A DNA stretch of 43,203 nucleotides, taken from positions 1 through 43,203 of the forward strand of contig BAXO01000046.1 of the NCBI GenBank assembly GCA_001310555.1, in the 5' to 3' direction. A program made the position numbers and the translations under genes. This DNA comes from Bacillus sp. JCM 19058 (lineage in GTDB: Bacteria > Bacillota > Bacilli > Bacillales_H > Bacillaceae_D). Below, piece by piece: positions 1-9,034 of the stretch; position 1 is the stretch's first letter; each line of letters opens with the position of its first letter. Below the pieces are notes generated by a model that made no database searches, was not told the DNA's origin, and was given only the letters and a program-made list of their open reading frames with translations.

Positions 1-108
1 ATAAAAAGTGACGACGAGCGTAAGGATAATCGAAATGATTATCGAGAATACGCCAACTACGACTAAACTTGCATTGATAGCAATAGCAATAGCTTCATAT
101 GTCGTCAT
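1..108 (-). CDS. BsrG/TxpA-type holin-like type I toxin, 3' end cut by window edge
   Basis: The visible 36 residues begin MTTYEAIAIAINASLVVVGV and are almost entirely hydrophobic, forming one membrane span. The N-terminus closely follows the pattern of Bacillus BsrG (MTVYESLMIMINFGG...), a membrane-acting type I toxin normally held down by an overlapping antisense RNA. A strong GGAGG sits nine bases before the ATG at 106-108, and an extended -10 promoter lies about 85 bases upstream. No stop codon is reached before the window ends, so the length and the antitoxin RNA (expected to overlap the 3' end) cannot be seen. A small phage-holin-like peptide is the alternative. Family assignment rests on N-terminal pattern only. 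Confidence 0.72.
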   Translation of the reverse strand, partial: MTTYEAIAIAINASLVVVGVFSIIISIILTLVVTFY

Positions 109-190
109 AACGTCCACCTCCTCTCCCCCTAAACGTTCAGGGAAAAGAAAAGCGACCGTCCCACCATTAGCCGTATCTATTTGTCTTTTT

Positions 191-199
191 ATTATACCA
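191..199 (-). promoter_or_regulatory. Extended -10 promoter of the toxin gene
   Basis: On the minus strand TGGTATAAT gives a perfect TATAAT with the TGn extension, which needs no good -35. It would start a transcript near 184 with a 5' leader of about 76 bases. That leader contains a near-palindrome (CCCTGAACGTTTAGGG) just before the ribosome binding site, a place where toxin mRNAs of this class often fold. The role is inferred. Confidence 0.5.
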
Positions 200-379
200 G
201 AATCCACATCCCGACAGATACAAGTATTTTCCTTTGTTCAAATCCGAACAATTTTAATCCGGGAAGAGTTGTAAATACGCCTAAAATCCGAACGATGAAT
301 AATCATTAGTTAAACTTGACTGAACAAAACTACGGGAAGTTAACCAGTACTTTATACATAGAATCAGGCTCCAATTTGG

Positions 380-437
380 ACTGTACAAAATCAACAGTCG
401 ACGAGCCATCTTTTTTGGACTGTTGATTTTGTGCAGT
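380..437. repeat. 20-bp inverted repeat (long hairpin)
   Basis: The arms at 380-399 and 418-437 are reverse complements at 19 of 20 positions, separated by an 18-base loop that contains six Ts. Overlapping weak open frames on the minus strand have no ribosome binding site and do not look coding, so the hairpin is more likely RNA- or DNA-level structure: a terminator-like stem, a small RNA, or a miniature-element remnant. The rest of the 110-560 stretch shows no convincing gene. Confidence 0.6.
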
Positions 438-562
438 TGAAGAAACGCTGTTGTTATGGTCTTTTTCGTTGAAAGATTGTAAACCAACTGTCTCAGCTGA
501 GTTATATGAAACCTTAGATCGAGTGTCATATATTACAATGCAACCGCTTAAAACTGTAACCG

Positions 563-598
563 AAAAAGCCCCTGTTATGAGTTGACCGCTCACGGGGG
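563..598 (-). terminator. Probable Rho-independent terminator
   Basis: The two-part stem pairs CCCC (569-572) with GGGG (594-597) and TGAG (578-581) with CTCA (589-592), with a bulge. On the minus strand it is followed by five Ts, on the plus strand by a looser T-rich stretch, so it may act both ways. It lies downstream of the decayed kinase gene on the minus strand. Confidence 0.55.
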
Positions 599-852
599 TT
601 TATTTGTTCCTACAGGGGTAGCGTCAGGATTATGCGGTTTTTCGATAAAGTAATGCGATTAAGATGTCTTTTTTTTATTAATACCTCCCTCTATATACTT
701 TAAATATCTTCAAAGTAGCCCCTTTTTCTTGCGAATCGTCACTTATATAATACTTTTATGCCCATCCACATAGGTTACTACGTACCTCTGTCTCTAGCTC
801 TTTTGATAAGTCCCACCTTTTTATTTTCTACCCATTCCACTGAACCACTCTC

Positions 853-1191
853 TTACATTAGTTTTTCCAAATACTTTTCAATATCAGCATCAGTTTTTAC
901 AAATACTAACTTATCCTTGTATTTGCTTAATATATTTAAAATTTCTTGCTTACTTTCATTTTCAAATGTTGCATTCCAATCAAACATTTTCCTAAACATT
1001 TTGAAGGTTGGCTTATAATTTGCTTTTTCAATCTCTAATTTTTGTAATATAAATCTCCTGATTATTCTGTATACCCTTACTGAATATTTTATATCTAAAA
1101 ATATGATTAGGTCGGCCTTACGGAAGCTCGGTGCTACCCATTGATGATGTACACCTTCTATTATCCAAATATTTAAACCTATTATTCTTCT
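853..1191 (-). pseudogene. Decayed P-loop kinase (FlaR / DNA topology modulation-like), 5' part lost
   Basis: An open frame without a start reads GLNIWIIEGVHHQWVAPSFR, then ADLIIFLDIKYSVRVYRIIR, and ends KYLEKLM before a TAA at 853. The WIIEG...A.L.IFLD...YRIIRR pattern is the middle and C-terminal part of the small adenylate-kinase-like P-loop family annotated as FlaR or AAA ATPase. The nucleotide-binding GxxGxGKS loop should lie before the in-frame TAG at 1192-1194, but no such sequence is recognisable there, so the gene is truncated. No ribosome binding site serves the remaining frame. The family is recognised from motifs only; the molecular role of these proteins is poorly defined. Confidence 0.6.
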
Positions 1192-1281
1192 CTAATGATA
1201 AAAGAGATAGGTCATTCTCCACTATAATACCTAAAAGAACCAGCATCACCCGTCGAGCGTTGGGATACCAATACTTACATA

Positions 1282-1617
1282 CTACCAATGAAAAGCGAAA
1301 ATAAAAAAAATATAAATGTAAGTGCAGATATACAAAAAAATTAGAATTGCAAAAAGTCTATTATTTTTCAGTTCTCTTAAACCAGTGATTACTCCTATTA
1401 AGCATAGGCTTATCCAGGAGACATCCCATAACAAATCCCCTAATTCAGGAGAAAATAGTGTATAGAAACCAAACAAAAATAAACCCCAATTAGTGACGAT
1501 TAATAAAATGAATGCAAACGAAGTTTTCAAAGGCTTCGATCCGCCATTCTCTAATAAAGCAAAAATGACAATGACAATTATCAGCATCAGTATTGCAGCT
1601 ATTAACATTAACTCCAC
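1282..1617 (-). CDS. Small integral membrane protein, function unknown
   Basis: This 111-residue protein has three or four membrane spans: one at residues 4-20, one at about 32-52, one at 65-80, and a very aromatic C-terminal segment (LFLYICTYIYIFFIFAF). The GTG start at 1615-1617 is chosen because an AGGAGG lies seven bases upstream (about 1624-1629). A second ATG three codons in is possible. I do not recognise the family. It is followed by no obvious partner and is separated from the TetR gene by about 145 bases that hold nothing clear. Confidence 0.65.
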   Translation of the reverse strand: MELMLIAAILMLIIVIVIFALLENGGSKPLKTSFAFILLIVTNWGLFLFGFYTLFSPELGDLLWDVSWISLCLIGVITGLRELKNNRLFAILIFLYICTYIYIFFIFAFHW

Positions 1618-1762
1618 GAACCAACCTCCTAGTGCATGTTAGAAACAATGAAAACAAGCTTTTAAGTGCTTAAAATGAAGATCTTCCTGCCTGATTGTCC
1701 TTGTAGCCAAACTATTGCCTCGAGATGCCGCGTGATCCGCAAGTGCAATCGACTTCGCTTGC

Positions 1763-2357
1763 TCACCTTTCATCCATGAAGTCAAGCGCATGCAGGTTGG
1801 AGAGCAAAAGAGGAAGCACTTGTTCAATCATGGCTTCGGCAGGCTCCTCCTGTGAATAGCTCCATTTTACAACCACACCATAGATCGACCAGCTAATCAT
1901 CGTTGCAATCCTCTCTAATTTTCTCTGTTCTTGCACCGAAAAGTCTTTGACATCTGTCAAACAAGAGATAATGACATGATACAGCTGTTGTTTAGCCGCT
2001 TCCTCCATCGCCTTAGACAGTGTACGCCGTGAATTTAGCCGCTTCGTCATTTCTATCTGCCATTCGCAAACAGCTTTCATTAATCTCCGTAACAACTCGG
2101 GCCCTTGAATGACCGTATCTGGAGGAATCCATGCGGATAATATATCCGTAAACGCTTCATTCAGAGTCAACTCTAGCAATTCATATTTATCTTGGTAGTG
2201 ATTATAAAAGGTTGCACGATTCAGCCCAGCCCGCTCCATAATATTTTGAATGGAGATAGCTTCGAAATCCTTTTCCGCGAGTAAATCTCCAAATGCATTT
2301 TGAATATATTTTTTTCGTCCGCTTCGCTCGAGGGTCACTAGGGTTGACTATACTCAC
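1763..2357 (-). CDS. TetR family transcriptional regulator (one frameshift near its start)
   Basis: The N-terminal HTH reads AISIQNIMERAGLNRATFYN and is typical of the YxaF-like TetR group; the C-terminal ligand domain fills the remaining 140 residues. The uninterrupted frame begins only at GTG 2338 with no ribosome binding site. A better start is GTG 2357, ten bases after AAGGAG (2368-2373). It gives the family-typical opening MSIVNPSDPRAKRTKK, and then a run of seven As (2309-2315 as Ts) must be read as six to continue YIQNAFGDLL. With that correction the protein is 197 residues. It is divergent from an SDR gene and very likely represses it through the palindromes in between. Confidence 0.85.
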
Positions 2358-2414
2358 AGTTCACCATCTCCTTGTACCATGATCCCAACCGGAAAAACCA
2401 CAATAGTGTCAAGT

Positions 2415-2430
2415 TGTTGTTTACACAACA
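2415..2430. promoter_or_regulatory. Candidate TetR operator 1
   Basis: A perfect inverted repeat TGTTGT-TTAC-ACAACA lies in the 200-base divergent region between the TetR and SDR genes, next to a minus-strand TTGACA (2407-2412). The same half-site recurs at 2492-2507, which supports a repressor site. Binding is inferred. Confidence 0.55.
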
Positions 2431-2483
2431 GATCTGAAACTCTGCTCATTGATTAGCATTGGTTAATGGTATTAATATATTAA

Positions 2484-2513
2484 TTGACAATTGTTGTCTA
2501 GTCAACATATGTA
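2484..2513 (+). promoter_or_regulatory. SDR promoter overlapped by TetR operator 2
   Basis: TTGACA (2484-2489) and TATGTA (2508-2513) are 18 bases apart. The spacer holds TGTTGT-CTAG-TCAACA (2492-2507), matching operator 1 in arms and spacing with one mismatch. An operator wedged between the -35 and -10 is a classic repressor layout. Confidence 0.65.
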
Positions 2514-2544
2514 GATTTAATTCATATGCAAGGGAGTTGGAAGA

Positions 2545-3363
2545 ATGAAAGACTTATTCGTAGCTGGTGGTACTTCCGGAATGGGAAGAGGACTAGCGAT
2601 TCACTATTTGCGCCAAGGAAGCAACGTGACCGTTTCCGGGAGCAACCGTCACAGGGGTAAAGAGTTTCTAGACGAGGCGGCACAATTGGGTGCTGCGGAT
2701 CGCGCCTCCTTTATTCAAGCTGATCTGTTATCTTTATCGGAAAATCGTCGAGTCATTCGAGAGGTTCAAGCTCGACATGAGTCGCTTGACGGGCTGGTTC
2801 TCACAGCGATGCAACAATTTCCTAAACGTAAATTAACTGCGGATGGATATGAAAGCACGTTCGTTCTCTATTATATGAGCCGATTTGTTCTTAGCTACGG
2901 CTTGACGGAGTTGCTAGAGAATGGGAACAATCCTGTTATTGTAAGCATCGGCGCTACCGGGTTGACGAAAGGAAAAATTCATTGGGATGACCTTAATCTC
3001 GAAAACAAATACGGATTACTGAAGGCTACTCTGCAGGGCGGACGAGCGAACGACCTGCTTGGAGTTGCCTATGCTGAAAATCATAAAAACGCGAAAACAA
3101 GCTTCATTCTCAATCATCCCGGATATACAAACAGCGGTACGAACCACTTGGCTCAGCCGTTTAAATCCATATTGCGCGTTATGGGAAGGCTTTTCGCACA
3201 GCCTGTGAATAAGAGTATTCGACCGATGATCACGCTCATGGATAATCCTCCGCCGCAGCCGCTAATTGCCTGGGACCGTACTAAAGCTGTCGACCTCTCA
3301 CTTCCCACACTCAACAAGGCGGATGCGATGAAATTATATCAATTGACTAAGCACGTCCTTTAA
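2545..3363 (+). CDS. SDR family protein with atypical active site
   Basis: This 272-residue Rossmann-fold protein opens MKDLFVAGGTSGMGRG, matching the NAD(P)-binding TGxxxGxG motif of short-chain dehydrogenases, and has a good ribosome binding site (AAGGGAG) before ATG 2545. The central VIVSIGATG strand supplies the usual serine. The segment aligned with the catalytic YxxxK of retinol-dehydrogenase-like SDRs reads KATLQGGRANDLLG, without Tyr or Lys at the expected place, although an upstream YGLLK could substitute. It may be a redox enzyme with a shifted site or a non-catalytic NAD(P)-binding protein. It is the single target of the divergent TetR regulator, so it probably answers to a small molecule sensed by that protein. 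The substrate is unknown. Confidence 0.85.
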   Translation: MKDLFVAGGTSGMGRGLAIHYLRQGSNVTVSGSNRHRGKEFLDEAAQLGAADRASFIQADLLSLSENRRVIREVQARHESLDGLVLTAMQQFPKRKLTADGYESTFVLYYMSRFVLSYGLTELLENGNNPVIVSIGATGLTKGKIHWDDLNLENKYGLLKATLQGGRANDLLGVAYAENHKNAKTSFILNHPGYTNSGTNHLAQPFKSILRVMGRLFAQPVNKSIRPMITLMDNPPPQPLIAWDRTKAVDLSLPTLNKADAMKLYQLTKHVL

Positions 3364-3600
3364 TGCTCCGACTATCACCTTCTTAATTTTATGAACCCTA
3401 TGTTCGGAACGCTGCCGATTCGATTACGGGGGTTTCTATTGTATTAACAAAGTAAATAAACGACCGTTGTAACATCTCCTTTCGTTTGTTAGAAGTTGGT
3501 TTGACGGCCAGCCACTAATATAACGGTTGGGGATTTTTCTACCATTGGAGTTTTACTTTCACACGTACAGAGCACGTAGTTTCATGCCTGAACAGTGAAA

Positions 3601-3626
3601 TCCCTGAACAAAAAAAGGTTCAGGGA
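3601..3626. terminator. Bidirectional terminator between convergent genes
   Basis: Perfect 9-bp arms TCCCTGAAC (3601-3609) and GTTCAGGGA (3618-3626) flank an A-rich loop. It lies between the convergent SDR and yxeA genes, about ten bases past the yxeA stop. The following T tracts are short on both strands, so strength is uncertain. Confidence 0.55.
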
Positions 3627-3635
3627 AACGTGTGT

Positions 3636-3995
3636 TTATTTTAATTCTTCTTGTGCTCCAATCGGAATATCCTCCCACGTTACTTCATCATACGACGTGA
3701 CATGGTCATTGTTTTTCACATAAAGCATTAAGTAGGCACCTGTCCGAAGCTCCTTTGCTGCCGAGAATTCCACCGGAGTCATGTCTCCTTGTTCATCGAA
3801 TGCGGGTAATTCATACCAGTAGCGTTGCATAATCTGACCTGAGTCTAACTTCGTTTCTTCTACTTCTACAGGCTCACTTATTTGAACATACATATTGTCT
3901 TTCCCAATACGATTAATATCAACTGTAGCTAGTACAATAAGCGTACCGACAAATAGAATGAAAATAGCTATAACAACTCCGAAAGTTTTCTTCAT
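3636..3995 (-). CDS. yxeA: YxeA family (DUF1093) exported protein
   Basis: This 119-residue protein has an N-terminal hydrophobic signal/anchor (residues 5-24) and the YxeA signatures TVDINRIGKDNMYVQI, YELPAFDEQG and GAYLMLYVK. In Bacillus subtilis yxeA ends the yxdJKLM-yxeA operon, whose two-component system responds to cationic antimicrobial peptides. Here too it directly follows the permease gene, with a GAGGAGG ribosome binding site. Molecular function is not established. The reading frame is intact, in contrast to its neighbours. Confidence 0.9.
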   Translation of the reverse strand: MKKTFGVVIAIFILFVGTLIVLATVDINRIGKDNMYVQISEPVEVEETKLDSGQIMQRYWYELPAFDEQGDMTPVEFSAAKELRTGAYLMLYVKNNDHVTSYDEVTWEDIPIGAQEELK

Positions 3996-4011
3996 TGTAA
4001 AATCCTCCTCG

Positions 4012-5864
4012 TCATTTTTGTAAAACGATTTGCTTAAAGTTTCTTACAGTCACAAAATAATAAATGATGTAGATGACCGTATAAGCAAGCATCCATATTA
4101 AAATCGGTATCCACAAGTTCATTTGTAAAAGGTTGGAGAAAGCTAGTAGTGCGACCCCACCATGCAGCAATCCTAAGAGTAGCGGAGCCATGAAGATCAT
4201 GCCTACTTGATGGCGAATGCTTCGTTTCATTTCTTTTTTTAGAGACGCCCACCTTATGAAGTACCGTATACTTTGCTTTATCTTCCTCTGCTTCAGTCAT
4301 CATCTTGAAGAAGATAATACTTCCTGTGGCAACTAAGAAAACAAGTCCTAAGAAGCTGCCGACAAATAGCATAACCCCCGATGATTCGATTAAATCTTTA
4401 TAATCCTGTACAGCACTAGAAAAGTTCTCCGTTTTCGACGATAGCTCTTGCGAAAGGACTAACTGATTCTTATAATCTTTCACTTGAACCGCTTGAAACA
4501 CTTTTTCTTCCGCATCTATATCTTCATACTGTCGATCAGTTAAAACTAACGCGCTCCCTCCCATCGTCATCATGTTAAAGACGGGTTCACTATAAAGAGC
4601 TAATATTGGGTAGCTCGTATCTTCTAATTGCACCGACTCTATTTTCGTTGACCAGCGTTCGTCGTAGAATGCGTCGATTAACAAGGCGTGACCGTCATCA
4701 GGCGCTTTTATATTCTCCCAGTCTAATTGATTAGCTAGTTTAGAAAAGGTGGAGGAATTTAAAAGAGTGTATTCCATTTCAATACCATCCTTCATCACGC
4801 GGACTGACTTGCTGTAAATTGTCTCGGCAAACTCAACGATAGCGGAATCGATTGTCTGCTTTTCCCCTTCCCACATAAACGTAAAGGGTGCATATGTTTG
4901 TACATTTTTCTCAGCGTTATAGTACAAACCAAAAACAGCCCCCCCTGCAGTAATCGTTGTTGCACTCAAAATAGCAATTATGGTTAAAGTACGCGCATTT
5001 CCTCTTATTCGATAAAGCAATTGTGACACGGTCAATAAATTGAGGCCATTCCACGCCCATGATTTTCGGTTCTTCATCACACGAAGTAAATAGACGAGTA
5101 CACTGCGAAAAATTAAATATGACCCTAAGATTGTTAAACCAATGATCACGAGTGGCATCGCAATACCAAGCAAACGCCAAGCTTCTGAGGATGTTAAATC
5201 TTGAAGTGCCATCCAATAAGCGCCTGCAAGTGTAATAACACCAAAAATGGCAGATACTATACGTGCCTCTGGAAGCTCTTCTCCCTTCTTTTCCGCATGA
5301 AATAGATCAATTAATTTAAAGCGATAAATGACACGATACCCTTGCAACGAAGTGACAAAAAAAGATAATCAGAAAAATAATCGATGTGTGAACCACAGCA
5401 CTCATCGAGAATGCAAAACCAATGGCGATCTCCAATCCCATGAGCTTCAATAATAATGACAGCAACAGCTGTGATAACAGGAACCCTAAGCCAACACCTA
5501 CGGCTAATGAAAGTAAGCCGATGACCATATTCTCAAAAAAATAGCATCCAGCCAATGGAACGCTTGCGTACGCCCATTAAAGAGTATAAAGCGACTTCCT
5601 TTTTACGTTTCTTCATAAAAAAACGAATTAGAATAAGCAATAAAAATCGCTACGAAAATCATTAATACAAAGGCAGATGAGCTCATAATGCTGCTAATTC
5701 TCTTCGATGCTTCCGATAAAGCACTAATGTCCTCACTATATTTTAATGTGACGAAGGTAAAGTAAATGATGATGGAGAAAATCGTTGAACCGATATATAA
5801 TCCATAGCTTTTAAGATTACGCCTTATATTTTTTTAAGGCAAGATCAAATAACGTCACTAGCAT
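4012..5864 (-). CDS. yxdM: YxdM-like FtsX-family ABC permease (five frameshifts)
   Basis: Membrane subunit of a BceAB-type peptide-stress ABC transporter: N-terminal span, FtsX membrane domain, large extracytoplasmic domain, and C-terminal spans. The gene is broken at five A/T runs of seven (5829-5835, 5617-5623, 5535-5541, 5357-5363, 4234-4240). Reading each as six joins all pieces: LALKNIRRNLKSYG at the start, SNSFFMKKRKKEVALYSLMG, IGWMLFFENMV, IIFFVTSLQGYR, and HKVGVSKKEMKRSI near the end. It gives 615 residues, close to the roughly 620 of B. subtilis YxdM. ATG 5864 overlaps the end of yxdL, as expected for coupled subunits. The exact divisibility after correction argues for sequence error over decay. 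Confidence 0.88.
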
Positions 5865-6614
5865 CACCGCCCATACTTGCCAATTTATCAAGTATCTCTT
5901 GAAAAAAATTGCTTACGCGATTGATTCCTACGTAAGATTTCTTCAGATAATTGTCCATCCTTAATAAACAATATTCGACGGCAGAAGCTAGCAGCGAATG
6001 CATCATGCGTTACCATCATAATGGTCGTTTCTTGCAATTCGTTTAACTTACTCAAACTTTCTAATAAGTCTGTTGCCGATTTTGAATCAAGCGCCCCAGT
6101 CGGTTCATCGGCGAAAATTAACTTTGGATCAGAAACGAGTGCACGGCAAGCCGCAGTCCGTTGCTTTTGACCGCCAGAAATTTGATAAGGGTACTTGTCC
6201 AATAATGAATCAATACCAAAGGAAGTTACTATTGTTTCTACTCTTTCCTTCATGTCTGCTACTGATCTTTTGGCAATCGCGAGCGGCAACAAGATGTTTT
6301 CTCTAACAGTTAATGAATCAAGCAAATTGTAGTCCTGGAAAATAAACCCCAAATTTCCGCGACGGAAATCAGCCAGCTTCTCTTCCTTCATTTTCGCAAT
6401 ATTATCATTCTCAATATAGATATCACCTGTTGTTGGTGAATCGATCGTTGCTAGCACATTCAGAAGTGTTGACTTCCCCGAGCCGGATGGCCCCATTACA
6501 CCAACAAATTCCCCGTAATCAATCTCAAAAGATATATTTTCTAGCGCTTTAAAAGCATTTGCACCTTTTCCATACGTTTTTTTCAACATTTTCAACAACT
6601 AATAATGATTCCAT
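5845..6614 (-). CDS. yxdL: YxdL-like ABC transporter ATP-binding protein (two frameshifts)
   Basis: ATPase of the peptide-stress transporter, with Walker A GPSGSGKST, Q-loop FIFQDYNLLDSLTVREN, signature ISGGQKQR, Walker B LIFADEPTGALD and an H-loop TIMMVTHD. The uninterrupted frame starts late at 6598 and ends early, but two runs of seven (6577-6583 and 5902-5908) read as six restore the family opening MESLLVVENVEKTYGKG from ATG 6614 and the end QFFQEILDKLASMGG. This gives 255 residues, against about 257 in B. subtilis. The stop at 5845 overlaps the yxdM start by 20 bases. It is divergent from yxdJ/yxdK, whereas in B. subtilis all five genes share one direction. Confidence 0.9.
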
Positions 6615-6767
6615 GTCCTATGCACCTTCCTTTCATGTCTTTACTATATCCCTCCGTCCTTAACTCAAAATCACGTCAACCTTACAAAATCCTTAAATGG
6701 CATAGACTAATCAGCAAACGCTGATATTATAAAGAGAAGACGTTTCCTCTTGAAAGGATGATAAGTA

Positions 6768-7477
6768 ATGGAACAGCCCCGGATATTGATTGTGGATGAC
6801 GAAAACGACTTATGTCAGTTAATAAAAACAGCCTTACATAAAGAGGGATTTACGATGGTAGAAACAACGGGCAGTGTTCAAGAAGGCTGGAAGCAATTCC
6901 AGCAGTTCTCCCCCAATTTAGCTATATTAGACGTTATGTTGCCTGACGGGGAAGGCTACGACCTATGTAGAATGATTCGAGAAGTCTCTCGCATACCAAT
7001 CTTGTTCCTATCCGCAAAAGCTGACGAGATAGACAAAATATTAGGACTAGCTATTGGCGGAGATGATTATATCACCAAGCCTTCAGTCCTAAAGAAGTTG
7101 CCTATCGTGTAAAAGCACAGCTAAGGCGTGCTGGATTGTACGCGTTGGATGTTGAACAGCCTCCAAAACAAAATTCTTCAACGACGATTGGTCTCTTCTC
7201 CATTAATGCAGAGGAAACAGAGGTAACGAAGGATGGACACGTGCTAGAATTAACCGCAAAGGAAGTCGGGTTAATGGCCTGCTTCATGAGGAACCCGAAC
7301 CGTATCTTGAGTAAGGAAACACTTTTCCAAGTCGTATGGGGAGAAGACTTCTATGGTGCGGATAATACGTTAATGGTTCATATCAGAAGGCTAAGGGAGA
7401 AAATAGAGGAAACGCCATCAAATCCTCAATATATTACAACAGTCAAAGGTCTAGGCTACCGATTCCATGGGAAATAG
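6768..7477 (+). CDS. yxdJ: YxdJ-like OmpR-family response regulator (one frameshift)
   Basis: The receiver domain (ILIVDDENDLC, phosphoacceptor in LAILDVMLPDGEG, ITKP with the conserved Lys) is followed by a winged-helix DNA-binding domain ending ITTVKGLGYRFHG. The frame breaks at 7080-7083, where CCTTCAG must read CCTTTCAG to give KPFSPKEVAYRVKAQLRR. The corrected length is 236 residues. The start ATG 6768 follows GAAAGGATG. It regulates the divergent yxdLM-yxeA genes in the known system, with YxdK as its kinase directly downstream. Confidence 0.9.
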
Positions 7478-7487
7478 GTGGGATAAA

Positions 7488-8873
7488 ATGAAATGGAAGC
7501 TAACGGGACGTTACCTACTCTCGATACTCAGTATTGTGTTCATCGTTGTATTTGTGAACACTTTTATTCTTATAGGAATACTAATTTATCAACAGACAAG
7601 AGGCATTGAGGAGGTTGCGAGCGACTCGGGGGAATCGTTTACGCGAGGTTTTAGTCAATACATGATGCTTGAAAATGGGGAGCCAGCTATTTCTCAAGAA
7701 GGAAAGAAAGCTTTAGAAGAGTATGGTGCTTGGATGCAGGTTCTTGACGACAATGGGCAAGTAATATCATCATACCTAGCGCCTGACACTGTATCTAATA
7801 ATTATAGCCCGATCGAAATTGTTCATAAATATAAGTATATGGATGATGAGTTCAATACGTACTTCCTTGGAGAGTATGAAGGATTTAGTTATATTGTCGG
7901 CATCCCCTATCTCGAAGAACAACGGCGAGTTGTCTTCATGGTTGATTCCGCCTCAATTCTTTCATTTGTTTCTAGGTCTCTTCTAGCCATTACTATCGTT
8001 GACTTGCTGATTGCTGCCGTTATTGGACTTCTGTTTAGCTCGATTCTTACAAAGCCTGTAAACACAATGATTGAACGTATATCTCAGCTCAAACACCGTA
8101 ATTTCAAAGTTCTAAATCCAAAAAAACCAGGGATTTATCAATCTGTCTTTTCCAACTTAAATGATGTATCAGAAACGCTGATGAAGCACGAAGAAGAACG
8201 ACTGAAACTAGAGAAAATGCGTAACGAATGGATAAACAATGTGTCTCATGATTTAAAAAACGCCGCTAGCATCTATCCACGCTATGCCGAATTATTACGC
8301 GGTGGAGAGGTGCCTCTACATGAACGATTGGAGTACGCTGAAGTTATTGAAAGACAATCCACTTATATGAAGAATTTACTCGATGACTTTAACTTAACGA
8401 TGCGACTGAGAAACCACGAAATGCCATTGCAATTAAAGGAAACGAGCATAGAAGCTTTTGTACGTGAAATGGTCATCGATTTGCTCAATGACCCGCAATT
8501 TAGTGATCATGAAATTTCCTTTATTAGCGAAGCGCCGGATCTTAAGATTTCTATTGACCAGCATTTAATGAAGAGAGCGCTTCTAAACTTTGTCTACAAT
8601 GCGCTTATTCATAATGACGACAATGTTGCCGTTTCAGTGATTATTACCTATGATTCCATCTCTATTGAGGATAACGGAAAAGGAATCGCTCCAGAAGAAC
8701 TAGAACAGATTTTTGATCGCTACTATCGCGGAACCAATACAACAAATATTAGAGGAACCGGACTCGGCATGGCTATCGCCCGTGACATTATTGAAGCTCA
8801 CGGCGGAACAGTCGAATTAGCGAGTCAGGTCGGTAAAGGTACAACCGTCAAGGTATGGTATAAAGCAGTATAA
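7488..8873 (+). CDS. yxdK: YxdK-like sensor histidine kinase with a scrambled H-box (compensating indels)
   Basis: This two-span membrane kinase has spans at about residues 10-35 and 160-190 with an extracytoplasmic domain between, then a HAMP-like linker, H-box region and HATPase domain (FNFVYNALIHND, IEDNGKGI, RGTGLGMAIA). ATG 7488 is preferred over an earlier one because AGGTGGG lies just before it. The frame is open for 461 residues, but the H-box reads HDLKNAASIYPRY where the family has HDLKTPL.S..GY. An extra A in 8255-8260 and a missing G at about 8281 exactly explain it: the other frame gives HDLKTPLASIHGYAELL. It is longer than B. subtilis YxdK (about 325), with a larger sensor domain. 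Confidence 0.85.
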   Translation: MKWKLTGRYLLSILSIVFIVVFVNTFILIGILIYQQTRGIEEVASDSGESFTRGFSQYMMLENGEPAISQEGKKALEEYGAWMQVLDDNGQVISSYLAPDTVSNNYSPIEIVHKYKYMDDEFNTYFLGEYEGFSYIVGIPYLEEQRRVVFMVDSASILSFVSRSLLAITIVDLLIAAVIGLLFSSILTKPVNTMIERISQLKHRNFKVLNPKKPGIYQSVFSNLNDVSETLMKHEEERLKLEKMRNEWINNVSHDLKNAASIYPRYAELLRGGEVPLHERLEYAEVIERQSTYMKNLLDDFNLTMRLRNHEMPLQLKETSIEAFVREMVIDLLNDPQFSDHEISFISEAPDLKISIDQHLMKRALLNFVYNALIHNDDNVAVSVIITYDSISIEDNGKGIAPEELEQIFDRYYRGTNTTNIRGTGLGMAIARDIIEAHGGTVELASQVGKGTTVKVWYKAV

Positions 8874-9034
8874 AATGAATCAGTAAAAATAGTCATATCC
8901 ACTTTGGAAAGAAGCGACTATGTAAATGCGCCACACTTTCACTAATTAATTTTATCAATAGAAAGGATTCATATGAGGACAGCGCACCGTTTTAACTTTC
9001 TTTGATTTTTTAAAGGAAGGGAGGTGACGCTTAT

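Noticed and set aside
8..274. Plus-strand open frame of 88 codons
   Set aside because: It lies opposite the toxin gene and its promoter, has no ribosome binding site, and no family resemblance.
330..593. Minus-strand frame with a lipobox-like LSGC
   Set aside because: The GTG start has no ribosome binding site and lies inside a hairpin terminator; half of the frame is the inverted repeat.
758..1018. Plus-strand hydrophobic frame
   Set aside because: It is antisense to the kinase relic, which explains its composition.
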